From the NCBI GenBank assembly GCA_043779285.1, contig JAYWEL010000150.1, forward strand, positions 1-22,467: DNA of 22,467 nt. The letters are read 5' to 3'. The notes below the pieces were generated by a model. It saw nothing but the letters and a program-made list of their open reading frames with translations, was not told the DNA's origin and did not search any database. Of the stretch, positions 15,898 through 22,455 are shown in pieces. The number at the start of each line of letters is the position of its first letter. Within the stretch, counting starts at the first letter, position 1. The stretch comes from MGR-bin208 sp043779285 (GTDB taxonomy: Bacteria; Bacteroidota; Bacteroidia; Chitinophagales; Chitinophagaceae). The position numbers were made by a program, and so were the translations under genes.

Positions 15898-16324
15898 TAA
15901 CGATATGCTTTATTTATTACGCATTTTGGAGGCTTCTCAAAAGCTGAAATTGTATACTGTACATTTTTCTAATTTTGAAGAGTTTTACTATTCCAATGAT
16001 CAGTTGGAATTTAATGCCTGTTTAAATCAGCTGGTTCAAATTGGAGAACAGGCAAAAAAGCTGAGCAAAACATTAACCGATAAATATCCGCATATTCCCT
16101 GGCCAACGATCAGGGGATTTCGCAATCGGATTATTCATGAATATATTGGTATAGACATACAACATGTTTTTCAGGTTATACAAAACGATGTTCCGGCATT
16201 ACATACTCAACTTATCCCGGTTATTTTAGACGAACTCAATAATGGTAATTTTGACTGGCAGGAATTTGAAATTGCTAAAACCAGCCAATATTTAACACAC
16301 GTTGATTATTCAAAATTCAATTAA
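15881..16324 (+). CDS. HEPN-domain RNase toxin (HepT/DUF86-like), pair 1
   Basis: The 147-aa all-helical HEPN protein has the active-site motif RX4HXY as RNRIIHEY (Arg81, His86, Tyr88). Tyr88 would be the residue modified by the partner. PWPTIRGFRNRIIHEYIGID is typical of DUF86. The frame is open back to 15836, but ATG 15881 (MQPHINNDMLYLLRILE) fits the family start and gives the short overlap with the antitoxin. It lies between the fcl tail copy and the ABC permease. Confidence 0.85.
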   Translation: MQPHINNDMLYLLRILEASQKLKLYTVHFSNFEEFYYSNDQLEFNACLNQLVQIGEQAKKLSKTLTDKYPHIPWPTIRGFRNRIIHEYIGIDIQHVFQVIQNDVPALHTQLIPVILDELNNGNFDWQEFEIAKTSQYLTHVDYSKFN

Positions 16325-16380
16325 AAAGGTTTTTGCAATCTCGGAATTATTTCTGTAAAATTAAAATCAAGTTAGTAAGA

Positions 16381-17226
16381 ATGGATTCAAAAGAATGGCA
16401 CCAGGTAATTGTACCTAAACGAAGTTTTTTACAGATCGATCTGAAAGAGATCTGGCGATACCGCGATCTGATCAGTCTTTTTATTCGCCGCGATTTTGTA
16501 GCCAATTATAAACAAACGGTACTTGGGCCCATCTGGTTTTTTATTCAGCCATTATTGACGACCCTGATTTTTGTAGTCATTTTTTTCCGGGTTGCCGGAC
16601 TCAGTACCGACGGGGTGCCACCCATTTTATTTTATTTATCCGGACTGGCTTTATGGAATTATTTCTCCGATTGTTTTACCAAAACCGCCGATACGTTTAA
16701 AGCCAATGAACAAATTTTCGGGAAAGTATATTTTCCCAGGCTGGTTGTACCAATCTCTATCGTTTTATCAAACCTGGTAAAATTTGGTATTCAGTTTCTC
16801 TTGTTTTTTGTGGCCTTCATTTATTTTTATGCAACCGGAAAACAGGTTGAACCCAATATGCATCTTTTATTATTTCCCGTCATCGTACTGGTAATGGCTG
16901 CATTTTCATTGGGTTGCGGACTCATCATCAGCTCACTCACTACCAAGTACCGCGACCTGTATTACCTGCTTACATTTGGTGTACAATTATTAATGTATGC
17001 AACACCAGTCATCTATCCCATCTCCATGGTATCTGAAAAATATAGAGGATGGTTGATGTTAAATCCGTTGAGCTCCATGATTGAAGCATTCAAGTTCGGC
17101 TTTCTTGGTCAGGGTTATTTCAGTTGGTTTTATTTGGGATATAGTTTACTAGTTACAATAGTAGTGTTGTTATTGGGTGTACTGATCTTTAACCGGACGG
17201 AACAGAATTTTATGGATACGATTTAG
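16381..17226 (+). CDS. wzm: Polysaccharide ABC transporter permease, Wzm-type
   Basis: A 281-aa ABC-2 membrane subunit exporting lipid-linked polysaccharide or O-antigen across the inner membrane. LISLFIRRDFVANYKQTVLG followed by PIWFFIQPL is the classic Wzm/TagG N-terminus. About six membrane segments follow, with ATPVIYPISMV and LNPLSSMIEAFK typical of the family. The ATG at 16381 is preferred; the frame extends to a TTG at 16333 but without family similarity. The ATPase subunit Wzt usually follows at once, whereas here a toxin-antitoxin pair does. Two MNT-HEPN pairs flank it. Confidence 0.9.
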   Translation: MDSKEWHQVIVPKRSFLQIDLKEIWRYRDLISLFIRRDFVANYKQTVLGPIWFFIQPLLTTLIFVVIFFRVAGLSTDGVPPILFYLSGLALWNYFSDCFTKTADTFKANEQIFGKVYFPRLVVPISIVLSNLVKFGIQFLLFFVAFIYFYATGKQVEPNMHLLLFPVIVLVMAAFSLGCGLIISSLTTKYRDLYYLLTFGVQLLMYATPVIYPISMVSEKYRGWLMLNPLSSMIEAFKFGFLGQGYFSWFYLGYSLLVTIVVLLLGVLIFNRTEQNFMDTI

Positions 17227-17228
17227 AG

Positions 17229-17358
17229 GAAAGTTGAATCGTGGATTCGTTTTTTGTTTAAAAAGATTATGTTCATTTTTTCTTTTGATAAATATCATTA
17301 CGGTTACATCAGAACAGTTCCACAATTTTCATCCAAAAAAGTTATAAATTTGAAATGA
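17229..17358 (+). pseudogene. Scar of an IVP-like gene with its repeat arm
   Basis: GTTGAATCGTGGATTCG (17233-17249) matches the repeat arm found upstream of the other IVP copies. ATG 17269 then opens MFIFSFDKYHYGYIR. The first six codons match the start of the IVP copies at 18188 and 21074. The following ATATCATTACGGTTACAT resembles bases 21358-21381 in the 3' half of the intact gene. This reads as an IVP gene reduced to its ends by a large internal deletion. Confidence 0.55.
17345..17352 (+). promoter_or_regulatory. Candidate -7 element for toxin-antitoxin pair 2
   Basis: TAAATTTG matches TAnnTTTG, 53 bases before the antitoxin ATG, inside the IVP scar. No -33 partner was seen. Confidence 0.4.
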
Positions 17359-17405
17359 AGTTTTTAGAGAATTTTGTAAAAAATTATTAACTGCCATAAA
17401 TAATA

Positions 17406-17708
17406 ATGCAAAACACAGTAAAAATTAATTATATCGATATTGTAAAACAAATTGTTTTACAACACATAGATACAAGGCAATACAAAGTTTTTTTGTTTGG
17501 TAGCCGGGCTTGTGGTAATGCAAAAAAATTTAGTGATATTGATGTGGGTATTTTAGGAAATCAAAAATTTTCTGTTATTAATAAATTTGAAATTGAACAA
17601 GCTATAGATGAAAGTATTGTTCCCTATAAAGTTGATATTATTGATTTTTTTAATGCCGATAACAAGTTTCAGACAGAGGCATTAACACATATAATTGAAT
17701 GGAAGTAG
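17406..17708 (+). CDS. MNT-domain nucleotidyltransferase antitoxin, pair 2
   Basis: A 100-aa minimal nucleotidyltransferase. FGSRACGNAKKFSDIDVGI holds Gly32-Ser33, Asp44 and Asp46; Asp77 in YKVDIID is the third acidic residue. A Cys replaces the common Arg before Gly in the loop. It overlaps the downstream helical partner by 10 bases. The sequence is clearly different from pairs 1 and 3. Confidence 0.85.
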   Translation: MQNTVKINYIDIVKQIVLQHIDTRQYKVFLFGSRACGNAKKFSDIDVGILGNQKFSVINKFEIEQAIDESIVPYKVDIIDFFNADNKFQTEALTHIIEWK

Positions 17709-18133
17709 CTGAAAAATTTAATGACTTATTGCAGTTACTGCATCGTGCAATTGATGATTTTGAAATATCATTAAATGCCGATTTATCTAAATATAATGAA
17801 CAGGAAATAGATTGGATAAAAAACGCTCAAATTCAGAAATTTGAATTTTGTATTGAATTAACCTGGAAGACTGCAAAACTATATTTGGAAACAATAGAGC
17901 AAAAAACATATACACCAAAATTAGTTGCCAAAGCTTTGTTTTTATATGAACTTATTCATGAAGATCTTTATTTACAATTTATGAATTGCATAGAAGACAG
18001 AAATAAATTAAGCCATATTTATAAAGCCGAAATGTTTGAATTGATTCAAATTGAACTCCCGGGTTATTTTCAAACAATTACAAAAATATATCAAATATTA
18101 ACTCAAGTTGATTTAGGCAATAGTGCAAATTAG
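17699..18133 (+). CDS. HI0074-type HEPN partner (nucleotidyltransferase substrate-binding family), pair 2
   Basis: The 144-aa helical protein is of the HI0074/NTase_sub_bind class (FEFCIELTWKTAKLYLE, then EDRNKLSHIYKAE). It contains RX4HXY as RNKLSHIY (Arg101, His106, Tyr108), so it belongs with HepT-like toxins although it is not DUF86. It starts within the antitoxin gene. The family was first described as a nucleotidyltransferase-binding protein; a toxin role is inferred from the motif and pairing. Confidence 0.82.
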   Translation: MEVAEKFNDLLQLLHRAIDDFEISLNADLSKYNEQEIDWIKNAQIQKFEFCIELTWKTAKLYLETIEQKTYTPKLVAKALFLYELIHEDLYLQFMNCIEDRNKLSHIYKAEMFELIQIELPGYFQTITKIYQILTQVDLGNSAN

Positions 18134-18144
18134 AGGTATATCAA

Positions 18145-18251
18145 TATTGTTTAATCGTTGATGCGTTGAATCGTTTTTAAAAAAAGTATGTTCATTTTTT
18201 CATTTGAAAAGTTAGAAGTTTGGCAGGAAAGCCGTTTGCTCGTAAAAGAAA
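18145..18251 (+). pseudogene. 5' fragment of an IVP-like gene with repeat arm
   Basis: TTGTTTAATCGTTGATGCGT starts the arm. ATG 18188 opens MFIFSFEKLEVWQESRLLVK, which is nearly identical in DNA to 21074-21137. Similarity ends exactly at AAAGAAA (18251), where the CACAGAG-type repeat begins. The 3' part of the gene reappears at 19175. Confidence 0.85.
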
Positions 18252-18253
18252 AA

Positions 18254-18326
18254 TAAACCACGGAGTACACGGCGAATCACGGTGGATTTTTTTAACGCTG
18301 TGTTCCTCTGTGATTGCTGTGGTTTA
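18254..18326. repeat. CACAGAG-type repeat, left flank of toxin-antitoxin pair 3
   Basis: It opens with AAACCACGGAGTACACGG and closes with CTCTGTGATTGCTGTGGTTT. The ends are inverted to each other as in unit 4. The next 50 bases lead to the pair 3 start. Confidence 0.75.
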
Positions 18327-18368
18327 TTTTCACAATTCCCGGCTTTTGGATAGGGGCCTTTTTAAAAG

Positions 18369-18376
18369 TAAATTTG
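18369..18376 (+). promoter_or_regulatory. Candidate -7 element touching the pair 3 start codon
   Basis: TAAATTTG matches TAnnTTTG but lies only 4 bases before ATG 18381. If used, the transcript would be leaderless or start inside the gene, so chance occurrence is also likely. Confidence 0.25.
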
Positions 18377-18380
18377 TTGT

Positions 18381-18686
18381 ATGAACAGCGGACTTGAAAT
18401 ATTAGCTATTTTGAAGCAACATAACGAGGTGCTAAAGACCCGTTTTGGATTATCAGGTCTTGTACTTTATGGCAGTTACGCAAAAGGTAATCAGCAACCA
18501 GACAGTGATATTGATTTGCTTTATGAATTACCTGAAGGAAGTCACATGCCACTGATGCGCCTGCAGAAGCTGCAACATTATATCTCAAATCTTCTTGCAA
18601 TAAATAAAGTAGAAGTAGTGAACAGGAAATATATTAACCCGGTGGTGCTAAAAGATGTAAAGCAATATGCCATTACCATATTCTAA
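18381..18686 (+). CDS. MNT-domain nucleotidyltransferase antitoxin, pair 3
   Basis: A 101-aa minimal nucleotidyltransferase. YGSYAKGNQQPDSDIDLLYE contains Gly31-Ser32, Asp43 and Asp45. The position of the third acidic residue (KVEVV, Glu78) carries Glu where pairs 1 and 2 have Asp. It overlaps the HEPN gene by 20 bases. Confidence 0.85.
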   Translation: MNSGLEILAILKQHNEVLKTRFGLSGLVLYGSYAKGNQQPDSDIDLLYELPEGSHMPLMRLQKLQHYISNLLAINKVEVVNRKYINPVVLKDVKQYAITIF

Positions 18687-19104
18687 AAAAAATATTTTAT
18701 ACCTGCTCACCATACTTGAATGTATTGAGAAAATTGATATTTACACAATTGGGTATCCTACTACAAAAGAATTACTGGAGGCGAATGATCAGCAGCCATT
18801 TAATGCAACCAGTCATCTGTTACTGGTTATCGGTGAAGAGACCGCTAAACTGGAAGAATCACTGAGAGAGGAAATTGCATTCATTGCATGGGAGCAGATT
18901 TCAGGATTGCGCAACAGGCTTGCTCATGATTACAGGGGGATCGATCCGGATATTGTTTTCCAGGTTTGTCGCTTTGAACTACCTGCATTGAAAGAAGCTT
19001 GTCGTAGTATGCTGAAGTTGCTGCGTGTAAGTAACGATGATCTAATTCAATGGTTGAATACATCCTATTTCAGGCATCTTGGTTATTTGCTGAAAGAAAA
19101 ATAA
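18667..19104 (+). CDS. HEPN-domain RNase toxin (HepT/DUF86-like), pair 3
   Basis: The 145-aa HEPN protein has RX4HXY as RNRLAHDY (Arg82, His87, Tyr89) in SGLRNRLAHDYRGIDPDIVF, a canonical DUF86 core. ATG 18667 lies inside the antitoxin gene. The pair as a whole sits between CACAGAG-type repeats (18254-18326 and 19112-19165). Those repeats in turn sit between two halves of an IVP gene, so the pair is probably a recent insertion. Confidence 0.87.
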   Translation: MPLPYSKKNILYLLTILECIEKIDIYTIGYPTTKELLEANDQQPFNATSHLLLVIGEETAKLEESLREEIAFIAWEQISGLRNRLAHDYRGIDPDIVFQVCRFELPALKEACRSMLKLLRVSNDDLIQWLNTSYFRHLGYLLKEK

Positions 19105-19111
19105 TGAATTC

Positions 19112-19165
19112 TTTAAACCACAAGGCTGTGTTCCCTGCCAAAGGCAGGCAGGTCTGTGGTTTAAA
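19112..19165. repeat. CACAGAG-type repeat, right flank of toxin-antitoxin pair 3
   Basis: Exact 11-base inverted ends TTTAAACCACA (19112-19122) and TGTGGTTTAAA (19155-19165) surround a CCCTGCCAAAGGCAGGCAGG hairpin segment. Confidence 0.8.
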
Positions 19166-19174
19166 CGAAAATAG

Positions 19175-19235
19175 TATCTGTTGATCTTACATTTTTGGCA
19201 ATAGAAGGATTTGATAAATTACGTTTACAAATAAA
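19175..19235 (+). pseudogene. 3' fragment of the split IVP-like gene
   Basis: TATCTGTTGATCTTACATTT and the following TAAATTACGTTTACA match about 21328-21383 of the intact IVP gene with a few substitutions (VDLTFLAIEGFDKLRLQI). It is the downstream half of the copy that starts at 18188; the middle, about 190 bases, is missing. Confidence 0.8.
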
Positions 19236-19241
19236 CACCCG

Positions 19242-19318
19242 CCTGCCCGCCCGGACGACCGCCAGCCCGAAAGAATCATTCTGGCGGGGATCGGACGGGA
19301 ATGACACAGTCGGGCAGG
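19242..19318. repeat. GC-rich imperfect hairpin repeat
   Basis: The outer arms CCTGCCCG (19242-19249) and CGGGCAGG (19311-19318), inner arms CGCCAG/CTGGCG and a central AGAATCATTCT palindrome nest in one another. It ends the IVP fragment and is followed by a short CTCAAC array (19321-19333). Confidence 0.65.
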
Positions 19319-19333
19319 AATCAACCTCTCAAC

Positions 19334-19411
19334 AATAATAAAAAGTTTATTATTGAAGCCATTGAAAGTTTCGACTTGGAGCAAACACAAATGGGACTAC
19401 CTATTATTTAA
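19334..19411 (+). other. Possible C-terminal gene fragment of unknown identity
   Basis: The frame NNKKFIIEAIESFDLEQTQM ends at a TAA (19409-19411) after GLPII. It looks protein-like but is preceded directly by CTCAAC repeat, with no start. I do not recognise the family. It might be the tail of a disrupted gene, or chance. Confidence 0.25.
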
Positions 19412-19419
19412 AATAACAG

Positions 19420-19452
19420 TTGATTAAAATCACATAATTAGTACTATATTTG
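19420..19452 (+). promoter_or_regulatory. Promoter of the DUF4143 ATPase gene
   Basis: TTG at 19420-19422 and TATATTTG at 19445-19452 (TAnnTTTG) are 22 bases apart, within the range used in Bacteroidota. The -7 element lies 31 bases before the GTG start. Confidence 0.45.
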
Positions 19453-19483
19453 TGATAAATAACACATAAAAGGCATTAAATAG

Positions 19484-20809
19484 GTGAGTTTTATATTTAA
19501 AAGAACCTTGGAATCTGATTTAATCCACTGGACTGAGTCGCCAAATCATAAACCGCTACTACTAAATGGTGCTCGTCAGGTGGGGAAAACCTATTTAATG
19601 AAGTGGTTAGGAACACAGCATTTTAAGAAATTTGCTTATTTTAATTTTGATGAAAAGCCAGAACTCAAACAATTTTTTGAAAATACCAAAGATGTTCATC
19701 GTATCATAGAAAACTTATCCCTTGTTCATGGTGAACTTATAGATGCCGATACCTTAGTTATTTTTGACGAAATTCAAGAATGCCTCCCTGCATTAAATAC
19801 GCTTAAATATTTTGCTGAAAATTTACCCCAATTATATGTGATAAGCGCCGGTTCTTTACTGGGTATTTCTCTTGGTAAAGCACAATCTTTTCCGGTGGGC
19901 AAGGTGCAGTTTTTAACGCTTTATGCACTTAGTTTTACCGAATTTTTAGCCCAATGCGATGCTAAATTGAGTAGCTATTTAAAAGGAATCAATAAAATAG
20001 AACCCATACCAGACCTCTTTTTTTCATCAATTAAAGATAATTTTAAAAAATATTTAATAACGGGTGGCTTACCTGCTGTTGCGCAAACATTTTTGGAGAC
20101 CAAAAATTTTGCTCAGGTCGATACGGTTTTGAATGATTTAATTCGTTCCTACGAACTCGATTTTGCCAAACATCCAATAATGAAAGATATCGCTAAAATT
20201 GGCTATGTATGGCATTCTCTCCCATCGCAATTAGGAAGGGAAAATAAAAAATTTGTGTACCAATTGGTAAAACCCGGCGCTAGAGCAAGAGAATATGAAG
20301 ATGCCATACGCTGGTTAGAACAAGCGGGATTGGTATATAGAATTTCGTTATGTAAAACACCAAAACTGCCCTTATCTGCCTACGATGATTTGAGTGCTTA
20401 TAAAATTTATGTTTTTGATGTAGGTATATTGCGCAAATTGTCCAAATTAGATGCTATTGCTTTTACCGAGGGGAATCGACTTTTTACAGAGTTTAAAGGA
20501 GCGCTTTTAGAAAATTATATTTTGCAAAGCATGATTCCTCAATTCGAGGTATTACCTCGCTATTGGACATCTGGAAATGAAGCCGAGGTTGATTTTATCA
20601 TTCAATTCAAAAATGAAATCATCCCTATAGAAGTGAAATCCGATGAAAATGTAAGAAGTCGTAGTTTAACGTTTTATGCCAATAAATACAATCCTGCACT
20701 TCGAATTAAATATTCCTTAAAAAACCTGTCTTATCAAGATGGATTGTTAAATATCCCGCACTTTATGGCAGATTATACCAAAGAGCTTATAGCTTTAATA
20801 AACAAATAA
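19484..20809 (+). CDS. AAA_14/DUF4143 ATPase
   Basis: A 441-aa protein with an N-terminal AAA_14 ATPase and a C-terminal DUF4143 region. Walker A is GARQVGKT (residues 29-36) and Walker B is LVIFDEIQE with Asp95-Glu96. The C-terminal part ends in a PD-(D/E)XK-like core (EVDFIIQFKNEIIPIEVK, about 368-385). The family is common in archaeal and bacterial accessory DNA and its function is poorly known. The start is a GTG giving MSFIFKRTLE. No partner gene is close, and a CTCAAC/GTTGAATCG array begins immediately after the stop. Confidence 0.9.
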   Translation: MSFIFKRTLESDLIHWTESPNHKPLLLNGARQVGKTYLMKWLGTQHFKKFAYFNFDEKPELKQFFENTKDVHRIIENLSLVHGELIDADTLVIFDEIQECLPALNTLKYFAENLPQLYVISAGSLLGISLGKAQSFPVGKVQFLTLYALSFTEFLAQCDAKLSSYLKGINKIEPIPDLFFSSIKDNFKKYLITGGLPAVAQTFLETKNFAQVDTVLNDLIRSYELDFAKHPIMKDIAKIGYVWHSLPSQLGRENKKFVYQLVKPGARAREYEDAIRWLEQAGLVYRISLCKTPKLPLSAYDDLSAYKIYVFDVGILRKLSKLDAIAFTEGNRLFTEFKGALLENYILQSMIPQFEVLPRYWTSGNEAEVDFIIQFKNEIIPIEVKSDENVRSRSLTFYANKYNPALRIKYSLKNLSYQDGLLNIPHFMADYTKELIALINK

Positions 20810-21063
20810 ACAACTCAACATCTAATTGTGATTCGTTGATGCGTTGATGCGTTTAATCATTGATGTGTTTAATCGTTGAATCGTTGATGCGTTGAATCGT
20901 TGATGCGTTTAATCGTTGAATCGTTTAACTCAACATCTAAACAACTCAACATCTAAACAACTCAACATCTAATTGTGATTCGTTGAATCGTTGATCCGTT
21001 TAACTCAACATCTCAACCCTCAACCCTCAACACCTCAACCAATAACCCTCTCAACCTCTCAAT
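20810..21063. repeat. Mixed CTCAAC/GTTGAATCG array upstream of the intact IVP gene
   Basis: Two motif families alternate: CTCAACATCTAAACAA on this strand and GTTGAATCGTTGATGCGTTT, which resembles the reverse complement of the first. The segment CTCAACATCTAATTGTGATT occurs twice here (from 20814 and 20961) and again at 21453. Variants differ by single bases, as expected from slippage and local duplication rather than from a CRISPR array. Confidence 0.85.
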
Positions 21064-21073
21064 AAAAAAAAGT

Positions 21074-21427
21074 ATGTTCATTTTTGCATTTGAAAAATTA
21101 GAAGTTTGGCAGGAAAGCCGTTTGCTCGTAAAAGAAATTTACAGCATTACGGAGCAATTCCCGGAAAAAGAAAAATATGGGCTTATTTCACAAATTAAAC
21201 GGGCTTCTGTTTCAGTATCCTCCAACTTAGCCGAAGGAGCCTCACGGACTTCTTTAAAAGACCAGGCTCATTTTTATCAGATTGCATATAGTAGTTTAAT
21301 CGAAGTGCTGAACCAACTTATCTTATCCGTTGATCTTACATTTTTGTCTGTAGAAGAATATCATAAATTACGTTTACATATAGAAAAGATCAGCAACCAG
21401 CTGAACGCTTTAAGAAATGCCCGCTAA
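21074..21427 (+). CDS. Four-helix-bundle protein (S23/IVP-like), intact
   Basis: The 117-aa protein is full length for the family: FEKLEVWQESRLLVKEIY, SQIKRASVSVSSNLAEGASR, HFYQIAYSSLIEVLNQL, ending LNALRNAR. Four amphipathic helices are evident. Relatives are encoded in 23S rRNA intervening sequences, and Avd of diversity-generating retroelements has the same fold; no reverse transcriptase is nearby. Mixed repeat arrays flank the gene at 20810-21063 and 21450-21537. Three partial copies occur elsewhere in the window (6715, 17229, 18145/19175), so this gene plus its arrays behaves as a repeated unit. Confidence 0.88.
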   Translation: MFIFAFEKLEVWQESRLLVKEIYSITEQFPEKEKYGLISQIKRASVSVSSNLAEGASRTSLKDQAHFYQIAYSSLIEVLNQLILSVDLTFLSVEEYHKLRLHIEKISNQLNALRNAR

Positions 21428-21449
21428 AAAAATTTAATTCCCAAACTAA

Positions 21450-21537
21450 ACACCTCAACATCTAATTGTGATTCGTTGAATCGTTGATGTGTTTAATCGT
21501 TGAATCGTTTAACTCAACATCTAAACAACTCAACAAA
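21450..21537. repeat. CTCAAC/GTTGAATCG array downstream of the intact IVP gene
   Basis: CTCAACATCTAATTGTGATT followed by CGTTGAATCGTTGATG and CTCAACATCTAAACAACTC repeats the upstream array in the same orientation. 21538-21770 holds no gene, only AT-rich DNA up to the next transposase. Confidence 0.8.
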
Positions 21538-21724
21538 TAAAAAATTAGCCGGAAATTTGATGAAATAGTAGGCTTCAGTGGTTAAAATATATATAGGTTG
21601 ACATAAAAATATACAAAACATAACAATGTATTGATGTGTTTTGGGTTAATTAATATTTTGAAGTGCTGAGACCAAATCCGAAGGATTGTAATTATTATAG
21701 TAAAGTTATAATTTGTGTTTCAAA

Positions 21725-21741
21725 ACCCGCCTGTGGCGGGT
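21725..21741. repeat. REP-like hairpin upstream of the transposase
   Basis: ACCCGCC and GGCGGGT enclose TGT, followed by GACATATC. It lies 30 bases before the transposase gene, a likely recognition palindrome. Confidence 0.5.
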
Positions 21742-21770
21742 GACATATCTGAAAACAAAATCTACTTATT

Positions 21771-22232
21771 ATGGCTGGAACGTTTTCTCAAATATATATA
21801 CAGATTGTCTTTGCTGTAAAAGGCAGGCAGAACCTGATTGAAAATAGCTGGAAAACTGAGTTACATAAGTATATTGCCGGAACAATTAAAGGCAAAGGCC
21901 AAAAACCCATTATAGTAAACGGTATGCCAGACCATATACATGCCTTTGTGGGTTTAAAACCTGCCATGGCAATATCAGACTTGGTAAGGGATATTAAAAA
22001 CAATGCAACAAATTTTATTAATGACCATAATTTTGTGAAAGGAAAGTTTGCTTGGCAGGAAAGTTTTGGTGCATTTTCCTATTCACATTCTCATATTGGT
22101 AAAGTGTATGATTATATACTTAACCAGGAACCTCATCACAAAAAGAAAACCTTTAAACAGGAATATCTAGAATTGCTGAAAAAATTTGAAATTGAATTTG
22201 ATGAAAAGTATTTGTTTGAATGGTACGATTAA
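21771..22232 (+). CDS. REP-associated tyrosine transposase (IS200-like Y1_Tnp), complete
   Basis: The 153-aa HUH transposase starts MAGTFSQIYIQIVFAVKGRQ, a common start in Bacteroidota members. The HUH motif is MPDHIHAFVG, and the catalytic Tyr lies in YDYILNQEPHHKKKTF. No TnpB or serine recombinase accompanies it. Hairpins at 21725-21741 and 22253-22265 flank it, the usual layout for REP-linked TnpA proteins that act on short palindromes. Confidence 0.92.
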   Translation: MAGTFSQIYIQIVFAVKGRQNLIENSWKTELHKYIAGTIKGKGQKPIIVNGMPDHIHAFVGLKPAMAISDLVRDIKNNATNFINDHNFVKGKFAWQESFGAFSYSHSHIGKVYDYILNQEPHHKKKTFKQEYLELLKKFEIEFDEKYLFEWYD

Positions 22233-22250
22233 AAAGGCATTTTAAATATG

Positions 22251-22320
22251 TCACCCCTTCGGGGTTTTAATCTACTGTTTGAATAATTCTACTATAATCA
22301 TATCACCCCGTTGGGTTATT
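22251..22320. repeat. Two REP-like TCACCCC hairpins downstream of the transposase
   Basis: TCACCCCTTCGGGGTTTT (22251-22268) forms a short stem with a TTC loop and could also end the transcript. TCACCCCGTTGGGTTAT (22303-22319) is a second, related unit about 50 bases on. Confidence 0.55.
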
Positions 22321-22370
22321 TAGAAATGAGGCTAAACTTAAACTTTTATCTACAGCACCTCAAAATATTA

Positions 22371-22455
22371 ATTATACCATCTTGATTTACTAAATAGTCC
22401 AACGCCCGCCTGACCGGACGGGCAGGGACTATGTGTAAATCTTAGATGGTATTAT
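22371..22455. repeat. 85-bp imperfect palindrome at the window end
   Basis: ATACCATCTTGATTTAC...TAGTCC on the left pairs with GGACTATGTGTAAATCTTAG, then ATGGTAT, on the right, with few mismatches. A GC-rich core (GCCCGCCTGACCGGACGGGC) is nested at the centre. It looks like a MITE-type element without a gene. Confidence 0.65.

Noticed and set aside
19187..19390. Minus-strand 67-codon frame
   Set aside because: It runs across an IVP fragment, a GC hairpin repeat and a CTCAAC array, so it is a by-product of repeats.
20810..21067. Possible CRISPR array
   Set aside because: Units are 6-30 bases and degenerate, without unique spacers of even length, and no cas gene is present.
21074..21427. Avd of a diversity-generating retroelement
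   Set aside because: The fold family is related, but no reverse transcriptase, template repeat or adenine-variable target was found.
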